DNA of 64,000 nucleotides from Gliomastix tumulicola (GCA_001599755.1 BCHX01000002.1:3826330-3890329), one strand, 5' to 3'. Positions 33,631 through 44,325 are shown, counted from the first letter of the stretch. Notes: generated by a model not told the origin, from the letters alone. A program made the numbers and translations.

Positions 33631-34656
33631 TCAAACAACCCCGCCGGAAAACGCCTCCAGAGCAGCATCGAAATCCTCCTTATCGAGCGCCGCTGCCGCT
33701 GCCTCTACTCGAGTCCTGGCGTCCTTGTTGGCACTGAGTGTTGGCGCATGCTCCAGGCACCAGAGCAGCAGCGTACCCAGTGCTTTCGCGTCTCCGTCAT
33801 AGTCGGGAGCCACGGACCCAATGTCGATCAGCACGAGTCTGGCCGCATCGTCATTGCTTCCCAGCTGAAGCGTCGTGTTCCAGTACTTGATGTCCCAGTG
33901 CTGAATGCCGCACTTCCCAAGCTGTTGCACACCGCGGACCAAGTCACGGAGCTGGCCCTCAGTGATGGGGAGGCCATCATTGTTATCTCGAACCAACACC
34001 TCGAGATCCTGCCCGACGTAGGGCATAAGGACACCCGCAACTGTGCCCGGCTGCCATGGCTTTGAGTTCCCGATGACAACGGCAAGCACTGGCACTACTT
34101 GGAAGCGTCTGGTCATCTCAGTGTTGACGTTAGCGCAGCCCCCTGCCCCGATAGTATCGATGAGAGCTTCACGAGAACGTATCTCTTTCGTGATGACTCT
34201 GATGTCCACATCGAACTCAATACGTTTGAAGACGCAATCCTTGCCCTTCCACGTACAACGGTCTGCCGACCGACTGATGTAGTTGAGGCTCTCGAGCTCG
34301 TCGAATGTCGTCGTCAGCAGCTTATCCGTCGGTTCTTGACCATATGACAGTGACTCTCTAATAGGCCTGTCAACACAGTCATCGGGACTGATCTCAAACG
34401 TGACGGGACTGCCTTCTGCCGTAGTTTTGATGGTATTCCAAGGCGGCACTTCTTGGTTGGTCGTATAGAACTCTCTGATATGGTTGGCAACCGTTGAGGA
34501 GAGCCAGTCGTCATCTCCAACTTCCGAATTGACATCGAGTCGGTACCACCGACGATTGGCCAAGTCGTACGCATTGGCAGAGCAGCAGACCCCGGGAGTG
34601 ATGAGGTTGCTAAAGATCTCTACCACTGGATCATGCCATAGCCTGTTTCGTTCCAT
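33631..34656 (-). CDS. Divergent protein-kinase-like protein, N-terminus unresolved
   Basis: The single open frame from the ATG at 34656 gives 341 aa. Kinase-like elements are present in order: a probable beta-3 lysine in CVFKRIEF, a following KEIRSRE helix, the hinge region GVLMPYVGQDLEVLV, the catalytic loop IQHWDIKYWN (H-x-D and Asn kept), and DIG in LVLIDIGSVAPD in place of DFG. No clear glycine-rich loop is visible. The frame stays open upstream of the ATG and reads DLYPASALRFLSAN, which looks like genuine protein, but no in-frame ATG precedes it. An ATG at about 34763 (MDDYLPGYR) is in another frame and runs into a stop. Either an unusual splice or a frameshift hides the true start. The family is lineage-expanded in filamentous fungi, and substrate and role are unknown. 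Confidence 0.7.
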   Translation of the reverse strand: MERNRLWHDPVVEIFSNLITPGVCCSANAYDLANRRWYRLDVNSEVGDDDWLSSTVANHIREFYTTNQEVPPWNTIKTTAEGSPVTFEISPDDCVDRPIRESLSYGQEPTDKLLTTTFDELESLNYISRSADRCTWKGKDCVFKRIEFDVDIRVITKEIRSREALIDTIGAGGCANVNTEMTRRFQVVPVLAVVIGNSKPWQPGTVAGVLMPYVGQDLEVLVRDNNDGLPITEGQLRDLVRGVQQLGKCGIQHWDIKYWNTTLQLGSNDDAARLVLIDIGSVAPDYDGDAKALGTLLLWCLEHAPTLSANKDARTRVEAAAAALDKEDFDAALEAFSGGVV

Positions 34657-35129
34657 GTTGGCTGAGAGGAAACGGAGCGCCGATGCTGGGTACAGATCTT
34701 GCAGATGGTTTTTGCACGGGGTCACCGAGATCACAGTCGGTATCCCGGCAGATAATCATCCATAAATGTCTTCTAATTTGACATGTTAGTAAGGTGGTCT
34801 ATCTTGGCTTATGACGATTAATACATTTGAGCTACTAGATATAAGGAATTTTCATGAGCAAACTTACCTTATAAGTATGCAGCTTTTCTTTGTCCAAGAG
34901 TGAGAGCTGAGACCGTCGTGAAATTCGTCGGATGGAGAAAGTATTATAGGGTAGCTAAAAGTGCGAGAGGCTGTCAACCCAAATACGGGTCGCATTCGTT
35001 ATCTTATCGCATCATGAAATAAAATTTCAAGTCCCTCCAAAGCCCAGACACCCACCATTATTTCTAAAGCCAACCAGCACTCTCTGCGTTCTCAGAGATT
35101 GCCCGCGCCACACCCGACACAACCCAATC
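34657..35129. promoter_or_regulatory. Divergent region between the kinase-like gene and SAS10
   Basis: This 470-bp region probably includes the missing 5' end of the kinase-like gene (34657-34770), an AT-rich middle, and the SAS10 leader. No separate gene is seen. Confidence 0.4.
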
Positions 35130-36962
35130 ATGGCAAAAAAGAGGAAGGCCGGCAGTCGCAATGCGGCGCCGAGCGGCCCCAAAGAAGTCGATCCCCGCGA
35201 TGCTCGTCTTGGACCGATCAAGACGTTCGAGGATGTTGCCGACTCTGAGGATGAGTTCTTCATTAACCGGGATCGGATCATGATGGACGACGAGCCCGAC
35301 TCCAAGAGGAGGAGGAAAGAGGACGACGATATGGAGCTGTCCGATGAAGAGGTCTTCGCATACGACGACGATTCAGAGGACTCCGACGTGCAGAACCTGA
35401 AAAAGCTTACCAAGGCTGCCCGAGCTGCGAAGAAAACGTCAAAAAAGAAAGAAGACGATGACGAGCAGGAGGACGAGGAAGATGGAGAGGAAGAGGAAGA
35501 CCAGGGGTGGTGGGGTTCGTCAAAGAAGGAGTACTACGACATCGACAACATCGAGACCGAGGCCGACGCTCTGGAGGAGGAAGCCGAGGCCAAGCGACTA
35601 CAACAGAAGAAGCTCTCCAAGATGACCGACGAGGACTTCGTATTCGATGGCGATGCGTGGGCGGCCGCCGAGCCCGAGGAAGACGACCAGGGTGAAACGG
35701 TGACTGAGGTTCTGAAGGACATCGAGGTTACGGAGGACATGGGCCCGGAGGAGCGATACACGATGCTGAAGACAAGATACCCCGAGTTCGAGCACTTAGT
35801 GGCCGAGTTCCATGAATCACAGCCCCGGCTAGAGCAGCTGAAATCCAGCGCCCGGTCCAAGCCAGCCAATTCTGTGGAGGCTATCAAGTACTGGGTTCTG
35901 GGATGCTACGTCGCGTCGTTGGCGAGCTACTTCGCCATCCTGACATCGCCGGCCAGAGATGCGTCTAAGGAGTCAAAGACCCTAGACCCGTCCGAGTTGA
36001 GAGACCACGAGATCATGGAGACCCTTTTGGAATGCCGCGAAGCTTGGAGGAAAGTCAAGGATCTGAAGTCACTTAGCGATCCTGAAGAGCTGGACGACGC
36101 TGAAGCGGCTTATATCGAGGAGGAAGTCATTCCGAAGGAGGTCAAGACGAAGAAGAAGAGCAAGGAGAAGCCGATATCAGAGAAACAGGCCAAGAGACTG
36201 GCTAAGGCCAAGGCCGCCGCCGCTACTGTTGCCGACCTATACGATCTGCCGCTGACAGCTTCAACGAAGCGAAGCAAGGGCAAGGTTTCACAGAAGGACG
36301 CTGATTCAGACTTCGGAGAGGAGACGGCACTTGATGCTCGCACGGCCGCCGAGAAGGCTGCCCGCAAGAAGACGCTCAAGTTCTACACATCACAGATCGC
36401 CCAGAAGGCGAACAAGCGCGCTGATGCAGGACGAGACGCTGGCGGTGACAATGACCTTCCCTATCGCGAACGTCTCAAGGATCGCCAAGCACGTCTCATG
36501 GCTGAAGCCGAGCGGCGCGGGCAGAAGGGCTCCAAGCGTGGTGCCGACCTCGGCGATGACAGCGACGAGGATGACACTGCTGCGGCTGATGCTATCCGTA
36601 ACGGCGAGGACGACTACTACGACATGGTAGCGCACAAAGCACAGGCGAAGAAAGACGACAAGGCAGCGCGGTATGCGGCGTACGCGGCAGCAAGCAAGGC
36701 CGACCGGGTCGTGGAGAAGGAGGAGGTTGATGAGGACGGCAAGCGGAAGATCTCATACGCGATCGAGAAGAACAAGGGTCTGGCTCCCAAGAGGAAGAAG
36801 GAGAACAGAAACCCGAGAGTTAAGAAGAGGATGCAGTACGAGGCCAAGCAGAAGAAGCTCGCGAGTATGCGGCCAGTCTGGAAGGGAGGCGAGCCCAAGG
36901 GGGGCTACCAGGGCGAGACGTCCGGTATCAACACGAACGTGGTACGGAACGTCAGATTATAG
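35130..36962 (+). CDS. SAS10: Sas10/Utp3, small-subunit processome protein
   Basis: Sas10 is a component of the U3 snoRNP small-subunit processome acting in the nucleolus on 18S pre-rRNA. It is a single exon of 610 aa. The N-terminus MAKKRKAGSRN is followed by long acidic tracts (about 60-85 and 105-125, EDEEDGEEEEED). A central Sas10/Utp3/C1D-like domain lies at about 205-310 (YTMLKTRYPEFEHLVAEFHE). The highly conserved basic C-terminal Sas10 domain is at about 535-610 (RNPRVKKRMQYEAKQKK, SMRPVWKGGEPKGGY, SGINTNVVRNVRL). The C-terminal signature makes the identification firm. COG1 follows in the same direction 342 bp downstream. Confidence 0.95.
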   Translation: MAKKRKAGSRNAAPSGPKEVDPRDARLGPIKTFEDVADSEDEFFINRDRIMMDDEPDSKRRRKEDDDMELSDEEVFAYDDDSEDSDVQNLKKLTKAARAAKKTSKKKEDDDEQEDEEDGEEEEDQGWWGSSKKEYYDIDNIETEADALEEEAEAKRLQQKKLSKMTDEDFVFDGDAWAAAEPEEDDQGETVTEVLKDIEVTEDMGPEERYTMLKTRYPEFEHLVAEFHESQPRLEQLKSSARSKPANSVEAIKYWVLGCYVASLASYFAILTSPARDASKESKTLDPSELRDHEIMETLLECREAWRKVKDLKSLSDPEELDDAEAAYIEEEVIPKEVKTKKKSKEKPISEKQAKRLAKAKAAAATVADLYDLPLTASTKRSKGKVSQKDADSDFGEETALDARTAAEKAARKKTLKFYTSQIAQKANKRADAGRDAGGDNDLPYRERLKDRQARLMAEAERRGQKGSKRGADLGDDSDEDDTAAADAIRNGEDDYYDMVAHKAQAKKDDKAARYAAYAAASKADRVVEKEEVDEDGKRKISYAIEKNKGLAPKRKKENRNPRVKKRMQYEAKQKKLASMRPVWKGGEPKGGYQGETSGINTNVVRNVRL

Positions 36963-37304
36963 AGATAGAGTACAGAATCAAAAGCCACGTGTATCTTGTT
37001 CATCTTATGCAACATTGTAATGAGGATTGGTGCTGCATCATCGACTCGACGTTAGAGATCTGTTGTGTCTTTTATGTCATCTAATAATGTGGGTGGGTAA
37101 ATCCTAGTAAAGCGTCTGGCCCTTTCTGGTCTATTTTGACACCTTGGCTCTCCCGACCCTCCAACTCGACCTCGACTTCTAACGACGCGACTCTTCCATT
37201 GCCTCGGCCCAGCGCCCGAATCATCGATGATTGACCATCCGGAGCGAACGTAAACCACGACCTAAGCCTCGCGCAGGCTTGGAAACAAGCGCCGACACTT
37301 CACC
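36963..37304. promoter_or_regulatory. Intergenic region between SAS10 and COG1
   Basis: This 342-bp region holds the SAS10 3' UTR and the COG1 promoter, with a CT-rich leader at about 37140-37210. Nothing else was noted. Confidence 0.5.
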
Positions 37305-39698
37305 ATGGCTAACCTCGACCCCTCGACCCTCACCTCCTCTAAGGAGATCTTCTCCGGCAGCCACACGCTCCCACAGATCCGCACCATCCACAAGAACATC
37401 CACGTCCAGATCGAGGAGAAGGCGACGCGTCTGCGGACGCAGGTCGGCGGCTCCTACCGGGAGCTGCTGGGCACCGCGGACACGATCGTGCAGATGCGGC
37501 GCGACAACGAGGGCGTGCAGGAGCTGCTGGGGACGCTGGGCGCGCACTGCGGGCGGGCGGTGATCGGGGCCAAGGCGGGCGGGCTGGCCGAGTTCACGAG
37601 GGCGCAGACGAGGCCGGAGGTCACCGAGGCGGCGAGGGTGAAGCTGCTGGAGCGATGCGGACTGGTGGTCGGGAGGATACTGAAGGGGGGTGGAGGGTTA
37701 GGGGAGGGAGTCCGCAAGGGGGACAGACTGATCCTCGCCGCCAAGGTGCTGGTTCTGTCTCGGCTTCTGCTCAAGAGCCTCGGGGACGAGCTCATTGACG
37801 AGCAGCTGCGGCGTGATGTCGAGGCGGTTAAGAAGACGCACGATGCTCTACGCCGCCGCTTTCTACGGCACACGCAAAAGGTCCTGGATGCGATCACCGA
37901 CGACGACGACGACCGGGAGGATATTCTCAAGGGGCTGTGCGCATACAGTCTTGCTACGAGCTCGAGCGCGAGGAACGTGCTGCGACAATACCTGCGTATT
38001 CGGGAAGAGGCCATCACAGTCGCTCTAGGCATCAACGAAGAACGGCGCGAGAGGAAGCAGGAGGACGTGATCCGAGGACTGCAGCTGTACACGAGAACAT
38101 TGCTCAATGTGCAGGCGCTGTTCCCCACGAAGCTTTCGCAGGCTCTCGCTGGTCTCAAGAAAACACCCCTTCTGGCTGACCCTGCCCTGATGCAGCTGAA
38201 CGGACTGCGGCTAGACGTATACGAGCGCTGGTGCGGCGAGGAGATCCAGTACTTCACGCCCTTCATCCACCATGACGATCTCGACGTCAGCCAGGCTAGG
38301 GACCTCCTGATGGGTTGGGCGAGTGTGGGCGGGAAGGTACTCCTGAGTGGTATTCAGGCGATACTGGAGCAGATGAACGAGTTTAAGTCTATTATGGAGC
38401 TGAGGACGAGCATACTGCAGCTCTGGATCCGGGACGGCGGCCGGGTGAGAGGGTTCGACCCTTCAGGTATGCAGGACCAGCTGCGGGAGGCCATCAACGC
38501 ACGGATGCTCGCCCTGCTCGAAGCCAAGGTCGGCAAGCTCCGCCTCGTGCGATCCGAGATCGAAGCGACCCTCGAGAGCTGGAGGGACGGCGTGACGGAC
38601 GTGCAGAAGAGTCTATGGGACGAGAACGGGTACGACATGTCTCTCACCAACGGGGCGGCGTTCTTCATGGAGGAAGTCGTGTCCCGGCTATATGGCCGCA
38701 ACGACGCTGTATCCAAAGCCTCCAACAGCTACAGCACCTGGTTCCAAGTTATCGACGACGTGAAGGCGGTCGTAGAGTCGCTGAGGAAACAGCGGTGGGA
38801 CAACGACTTTGACGAGATCGAAGACGAGGAGACCATTGAGGAGCGTCAGCAGGCGCTTAGCAAGGACGACCCCAAGGAGCTGCAGGACAAGCTTGATACT
38901 GCGCTGGACAAGTCCTATTTGGAGCTCGACGCGCAGATCACGGAGCTCTGGGAGAAGAGGTGGGACCAGCCTAACCGTGGCGCAATAGCGGTCTACCTGC
39001 TACGTGTTGTTCGGGAGATCCGGACCAAGCTGCCGGATCGGTCGGTGCCCAAGTGTTTTGGCCTGGAGATGATCCCTGGGCTGCAGAAGATGGTGGTGGA
39101 CACGGTGGCCAGCGGTCCGATCAGTGCCTTTGCCGACGTGCTCGCTGCGGATCGGGATGTCGTGGGGAGGCCGCTTTGGGAGGGCGAGCCTGCGCTGCCT
39201 GGGCAGCCGTCACCACATGTGTTCGAGTTTCTGCGCAGTCTGACCGTGTCTATGGGTGACGCGGGAATGGACCTTTGGAGTCCGGCTGCTGTGAAGGCCA
39301 TGAAGGAGTATCTTCACTTCAGGCTGGACGAGGTCTGGGCCAAGGCCACCAGTGCTCTCGGGGATGAGGTGCAGGAGAAGGAGAAGGAGAAGGAAGACAA
39401 CGGAGAAAAGGACTCAGACGACCAGGAGGATGAGAAGGACGAGACACCGACAAAGGCAGTGCTCACGGAAGACAAGAAGAAGGAGGTTCTCATCCAGTGG
39501 CAGTTCGACGTCGCCTACATCCGGGCTTGCACGGCCGTCCACGGTGGGACGGAAGGGTCTGCTGATGCTCTGAGAAAGGTCGAGGATACCATCGCGGATC
39601 AGAACGGGCTTGACCACTCATCCAGAAGCCGCATCACAAAGTCCGCCGAAGCCTACTGGCAGCGGACCAACGTGCTCTTTGGGCTGCTGGCCCAGTGA
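37305..39698 (+). CDS. COG1: Conserved oligomeric Golgi complex subunit 1
   Basis: Cog1 is a subunit of the COG tether for retrograde vesicle transport within the Golgi. It is a single exon of 797 aa. The N-terminal Vps51/Vps67-type domain is clear: TLPQIRTIHKNIHVQIEEK, TRLRTQVGGSYRELLGTAD and IVQMRRDNEGVQELL in residues about 20-80. The rest is helical, consistent with the CATCHR fold. A charged low-complexity insert rich in Glu, Asp and Lys lies at about 685-725. The start is the first ATG, and no upstream in-frame ATG is nearby. It converges on the isomerase gene with 144 bp between stops. Confidence 0.9.
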   Translation: MANLDPSTLTSSKEIFSGSHTLPQIRTIHKNIHVQIEEKATRLRTQVGGSYRELLGTADTIVQMRRDNEGVQELLGTLGAHCGRAVIGAKAGGLAEFTRAQTRPEVTEAARVKLLERCGLVVGRILKGGGGLGEGVRKGDRLILAAKVLVLSRLLLKSLGDELIDEQLRRDVEAVKKTHDALRRRFLRHTQKVLDAITDDDDDREDILKGLCAYSLATSSSARNVLRQYLRIREEAITVALGINEERRERKQEDVIRGLQLYTRTLLNVQALFPTKLSQALAGLKKTPLLADPALMQLNGLRLDVYERWCGEEIQYFTPFIHHDDLDVSQARDLLMGWASVGGKVLLSGIQAILEQMNEFKSIMELRTSILQLWIRDGGRVRGFDPSGMQDQLREAINARMLALLEAKVGKLRLVRSEIEATLESWRDGVTDVQKSLWDENGYDMSLTNGAAFFMEEVVSRLYGRNDAVSKASNSYSTWFQVIDDVKAVVESLRKQRWDNDFDEIEDEETIEERQQALSKDDPKELQDKLDTALDKSYLELDAQITELWEKRWDQPNRGAIAVYLLRVVREIRTKLPDRSVPKCFGLEMIPGLQKMVVDTVASGPISAFADVLAADRDVVGRPLWEGEPALPGQPSPHVFEFLRSLTVSMGDAGMDLWSPAAVKAMKEYLHFRLDEVWAKATSALGDEVQEKEKEKEDNGEKDSDDQEDEKDETPTKAVLTEDKKKEVLIQWQFDVAYIRACTAVHGGTEGSADALRKVEDTIADQNGLDHSSRSRITKSAEAYWQRTNVLFGLLAQ

Positions 39699-39842
39699 TC
39701 ATGCAGCAGCAAAAACAGGACATAGATATAGAAGAGATAGACAAAAAGCAAAAGCACAACGGCCATGAACCTCTAACCAAGCTGTATCCAGATCTGTGCC
39801 TCGCAATCCTACATGTATGTGTATTCATAACGCGTGTCCAGT

Positions 39843-40726
39843 CTATAACTTGTGCCTCTTCTCCCCGCTCGCAATCTTGCGAAACTCCTCCTGCGGCACG
39901 CCCTTGACGAACCGCTCCAGCCCGGCAAACACCTCGTGCACGTTCTGCGTATTCGTCACCTCGACCTCGTGCCGCCGGATCAGCTTCTTGATCCCCGTCA
40001 GGCTCTCCCCGATGAGATGGGGTCCCAGCCGCTCGTCCACCTCGGCGAGCACCTTCTCCCGGAAGAGCGCGTCCTCGCCGGCCGCCGTCTCGAACACGCC
40101 GTTGACGTACCCGCAGCGCTCGAGCTCGGCGGCCGTGATGCGCTTGCTCATGATGAGCGCCTCGTTGCCCTTGGCCACGCCCAGGCGCTGCACGAGCGCG
40201 CGAGACGCACCGCCCTCGGCGACGAGGCCGAGCGACGAGAAGGGCGTGAGCAGGAAGGTGCGCGGGGTGCAGTAGATGAAGTCGGCAAAGGAGACGAGCG
40301 CGGCGGAGAGGCCGATGACGGGCCCGTTGAGCCCGACGACGAGGATCTTGGGGTGGTTGTTGAAGGCGTGCGTGATGTTGAGGTTGAAGGCGACGAAGCC
40401 CTGGAGCCAGTGCTTGTGCACATCCGGGTTGTCCGCCGTGGGCGATTCGCGGGCAATGGACACGTCGGCGCCGCTGAGGGAGCGGTGGAAGTCAGTATGA
40501 AAGGAATGCTAATGAGATTGGGGGGATATGTAACATACGCGGAGAAGTAGCGGCCCTTGCCAATGAGCACCGTGACAAACACCTCGTCGTGCTTGGCCAC
40601 CTCCTGCAGCGTCTGACCAAGCTCATAATACTGCCCCTGGCTCAGGGCATTGAGCTTCTTGTCATTGTCGATGGTGATGATGGCGACACGGCCCTTGTAC
40701 TCGACGCTGATGACGGGGTCTGCCAT
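39843..40726 (-). CDS. ECI1: Peroxisomal delta3-delta2-enoyl-CoA isomerase
   Basis: This crotonase-fold enzyme shifts double bonds of unsaturated enoyl-CoA during peroxisomal beta-oxidation. Exons 40539-40726 and 39843-40473 with intron 40474-40538 give 272 aa. The junction restores RYFSAGADVS, the first oxyanion-hole segment, and LNGPVIGLSAALV is the second. GLVAEGG places a glutamate (about E149) where the catalytic Glu of yeast Eci1 lies. The protein ends in His-Lys-Leu, a non-standard PTS1; yeast Eci1 ends in His-Arg-Leu, so peroxisomal import is likely (inference from known targeting rules). It could be a hydratase-like paralogue, but the Glu position and terminal tripeptide favour the isomerase. 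Confidence 0.88.
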
Positions 40727-41290
40727 GGTGGGTGATTAAGTGAAATGGCTTGATCCTTGAGGATGTGAAATGTCGCTGTCCTCCCTGTCTTCCGAGAAGG
40801 GCTTACATCTTATATGTGACAGCAGCTGCAAGCCGTGAGCGTGAGCTGATAGGCCTCTATTGGACTTCAGTCTTCCCCCACACTCTCCCCTGCTGGACGC
40901 TGGAGACCTCCCCGAGATGCCTCGGTCTGGTCGGTTGGCTAGTTTGCGGGGAAATCGAGCCTACAACGACGATGGTTAAGTCGCTAATGATTCAGACATC
41001 CATATTTGTAGCTTACGAATGGCTCCTCTCGCAAAATTATATCCGCGGCTGAGTGCCTCATCAGCTTAGTAGATGTAGATGTCACTGAAGATACGACAGG
41101 ATTGATTGACCCGGATACCCTCTATATTCATCTGTCTTGGGTAACCACTTCGCGTGTCTCGAGTTCTCGCTGATCTTGAAGTACTAGAAGTATGCTGTCG
41201 TCCATTCGTTACACACCGCAAGGGACTGGAAAAAAGTATGTATGTGAGCGAAAACAGAATAGGTGCGCTAAATTGACCCCAAACCGCCGT
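40727..41290. other. Intergenic region between the isomerase and RPA49 genes
   Basis: This 564-bp region holds the isomerase promoter and the RPA49 3' UTR. No other feature is supported. Confidence 0.5.
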
Positions 41291-42690
41291 CTACCTCCTC
41301 TTCGGCACAATGTGTCTCTGCTGTGGGAACTCCAGTGGCAGGCCCAGCTGTGCAAGATGGATGGTCCGCCCCTCTTCCTTGTTGGTTATCTGCTTCACCT
41401 TCGCCCCAATCTCCCTGAAGTACGAAGTCATAAGCTTCTGCTCCAGCCGCAGGTCGTCCTTGAGGTTCTGCATGTCCACCTCGAACTTGTCGACGATGGC
41501 TGCGAATGCGCAGCAGTGCGTCATCAGCAGGTGGATGTGGAATTTCCGCATTTGGCCGCCGTCGCTGAACTTGCGTCTGATGTTCTCGATGACGGCCTCC
41601 GGTGCTGGCGCCAGGACCTCCCTGAGCTTCTCCCGGGGCGGAAGCTGTCTCACTCCTCTTTCCCTTCCAGGCCTCGTGTGCAGGTAGAACAGTATCAGGA
41701 AGTAGAGATACCGCAGCACCCGCAGGCGGTCCACGGCGCTTTCGTTGAGCGCAATGGAAGTGATTCTGGCTGCGACGAATCGAGAGGACGTCTGTATGCT
41801 CTCGTTGTGCTTTGCCTTCTCCTGCCACTCTCTCACCGGCACCAGATTGAGGATCTCGCTGCCGATGATCTCTCTCGGGTCGTACACATCCTCGATCTCG
41901 TCTGCGTCCATGTTTGCCGTGGGCACCGGCTTGGCCTCGTTGACGACGGCCTGCAGCTCCTCGCGCGATGCCATTGTTGATGTGATGTCTCCCACGCTCT
42001 GCAGCATCGCCTTTGCCGCCTTGTTGATCTTTGTTGGGGAGCTTTCTTCGCCTGGCTTCTTGGGTGACGAGATGGCGTTGAGGACGTTCTCCTGGATGAC
42101 CTTCTTGGCCTTCTTCGTACCGAACGTCTGGCCCAAGTCGGTCTTGAGGTCCATCATTGACTGCGCAGCGTTAGAAAGAGGCTCGGCATGTACTGGGATG
42201 ACCGACTCAAGGCTGGTCATGGGGTTGCATACCTTCTTCACATCCTCGGCTTCGTCTTCCTGAGCATCGTTATCCCTGACAGAAGCCCGAACAACCATCT
42301 TCTTCGCCTCGATAAGCTCCAACTCCCCAGTTTTGGGATTGTAGAGTCCTAGGTAGTGCTTCAGGTGCGGCTCCGAGCTGCTCTGGCCTTCCTCCCGGGC
42401 TGTGTAGTCGAGTCTCGGATGGCTCGTCGACTTGAGGACGAGATCATTCTTCTTGCTCGTCGGTGCGGTCTCGAATCGTGTAGAGGGAGGTACATTGATA
42501 CCCGGCGTGGTGGCTATGCCAGTGTAAGTGACCGAGAAGAACAATGCAGACAGATGCAGGTCTCACCTATCACCGGGGGTTGTGCGGGCTTGAGGACGGA
42601 TGTAATTCGAATTGAGGACGACGGCGCATCTAGAACGACCTTTTTCGTCGGGTTTGCGCCCGAATCGGCTTCTCTCTTGCGTTTCGCCAT
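41291..42690 (-). CDS. RPA49: RNA polymerase I subunit A49
   Basis: A49 is the TFIIE/TFIIF-like subunit of RNA polymerase I, acting in rRNA transcription in the nucleolus. Exons 42567-42690 and 41291-42513 with intron 42514-42566 give 448 aa. The N-terminus MAKRKREADSGANPTKK is basic. The dimerisation domain contains HLKHYLGLYNPKTGELELIE (about 75-95). The C-terminal tandem winged-helix region follows VYDPREIIG, with RVLRYLYFLILFYLH and FHIHLLMTHCCAFAAIVDKFEVD. The order matches the family, and the length is slightly above the yeast protein. The junction yields PVIATTPGINVP. The start is the first ATG. Confidence 0.92.
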
Positions 42691-43519
42691 TGTGGGCGTT
42701 CTGGGAGGGAATTCTGTTGTAAGAGCCGCTGGTGATCTCTCCCTATACCGAATTGTCAAGGTGGGATGGTTCTCTAATTTTTTTTTTCTGCCGCTCGCTA
42801 CCAGGAAAATTGGATTGGCCGAGTTCTGGGTCCCCGGCGGTGAGCGCCTTGGGCAAGCGCAACCCCACCCCACCATCAAGCCAAAAGAACGGTGGGCTGC
42901 AAAACAGCCACGACGTCACTCTTGGCGTCGATGCTCATGAAAGCTTCACTCTGCTCGCCCACCCACCCACACACAGTACATCAATTGACCTGGCAGCAAG
43001 GATTGGGAAGCCGCAAATTGTGCCTGGGTACAGCTTCACAAAGCGCCCTGAGATTTTGACAGTTTTATTTCATAGAGCTCGCAATAGGCGTCCTTGTCAC
43101 AGCTGATGCGGGGAAGGACAGTCACGAGACACGATCAACGACGATGTGAAGAACAGGATTCCTCATTTTCTGGTATCTTTTCTGATTGCTTTCACACCAG
43201 TCTCACACCCTTTGGGATGCTGGATTTTGTATGTTGGCGATCCGAACGCCACCTAAGCCCAATCCTCAGATTGTCCCGTCATCTCTCATCATTCCCATTC
43301 CTGATCGCCCTGTCGTCATAGGATCATCATAGCTCGTCCAGCCTTGGGAAGCTTCCTCTCGAAGCGTATTGGGGCGCCGCGGGGAAGTTCGTTTGTCTTG
43401 TCTTGCTTGCGGACGCGAGAAGCCGCTCGATTGTTCCTTGTGACGTTGGTGCAGTCATGAAGGCCGTGCGTGGTCATGAATCATGAAAGATTGTGAGGTT
43501 TGGTGAAGGCGCTTGGCGT
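42691..43519. other. Intergenic region between RPA49 and RPL41
   Basis: This 829-bp region covers the RPA49 promoter and the 3' UTR of RPL41. It contains a T-tract at about 42778-42787 and no supported gene. Confidence 0.5.
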
Positions 43520-43663
43520 TTATTTGCTGTCGGCGGTGTTAGCGACTGCGGCGAGAAAGAGCTTGGAAAAACCGCATGCAGAGGTAACTTACGATCTGGC
43601 CCTCATCTTTCTCCTCTTACGCTTGAGGCGTCGAACGCGCTTCTTTCTCCACTTGGCTCTCAT
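43520..43663 (-). CDS. RPL41: 60S ribosomal protein L41 (eL41), 25 residues
   Basis: This is the smallest ribosomal protein, a single basic helix at the subunit interface. Exon 1 is 43593-43663, the intron 43527-43592 has GT-AG ends (GTAAGT donor), and exon 2 is 43520-43526, contributing only seven bases (end of a Ser codon, Lys, stop). The product is 25 aa, nearly all Arg, Lys, Met and Trp, beginning MRAKWRKKRVRRLKRKRR and ending in RSK, essentially the universal eL41 sequence. Without the splice the frame would run straight into a stop, losing only the last residue. Upstream pyrimidine-rich sequence is typical of ribosomal-protein genes. The gene is easily missed by automated annotation because of its size. 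Confidence 0.95.
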
Positions 43664-44325
43664 CGTGAACGAGTTGGAGGCTGCTGGGCGGTCAGCTTGA
43701 CATCTTGGGCAATTGGTGCAGCCAGCTTGAGGCAATGCGCAATCAATAGATGAATGCGATTGCAAGATACTGCAGCTGCTTGTGGTCGGGGCTTGAGCTT
43801 GGGGGAGGGCACTCACTTGTTCGTTGATGAGAAACGTGCTTGGATAAAGAACAACGTCAGATTGAGCGGGGAGAATTCAGGCGATTAAGTCAAGGCGCTT
43901 GGTAGGGTTAGAACCCCCAGCGAGTCACGTGCTGCACTGGTCCGTGCACTACAGTGCAAAAAGCATTTTCTTGTGACTGATGGAGGATATAGACACTGTG
44001 TGGAGACTTGGACCTGAAGCTCCTATGAGGTGAGAGGAGGAAGGAACGGTACACCAGGTGCCTTCCTGGAGGAAAGGTATGGCCAAATGGCTATTTTGCT
44101 GCAACTTTCGCATTGGACGGCGTTTCTGAACTCTGTATCCTCAATCTATCTAACTAGAATACCTACAGCCTGAAAGAATCCGAATATCATTACACTCTTT
44201 GAAGTCCCATTATCTTCATGCCACTCACTGTGCTTGAATGACTGATTCTTCTAGCAATACCACTCACTGACAGCATACCACTACACCCAGCTCTTTACTG
44301 GACCTGTCTTTGCGAGACAGAAAAG
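43664..44325. promoter_or_regulatory. Divergent upstream region of RPL41 and the FHA kinase
   Basis: This 662-bp region contains paired TGCAC/GTGCA motifs around 43928-43960 (GTGCTGCACTGG, GTGCACTACAGTGCA) and TCACGTG at 43924-43930, the latter shared with the RPL9 promoter. A 5'-UTR intron for RPL41 is possible but not demonstrable here. Confidence 0.4.
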
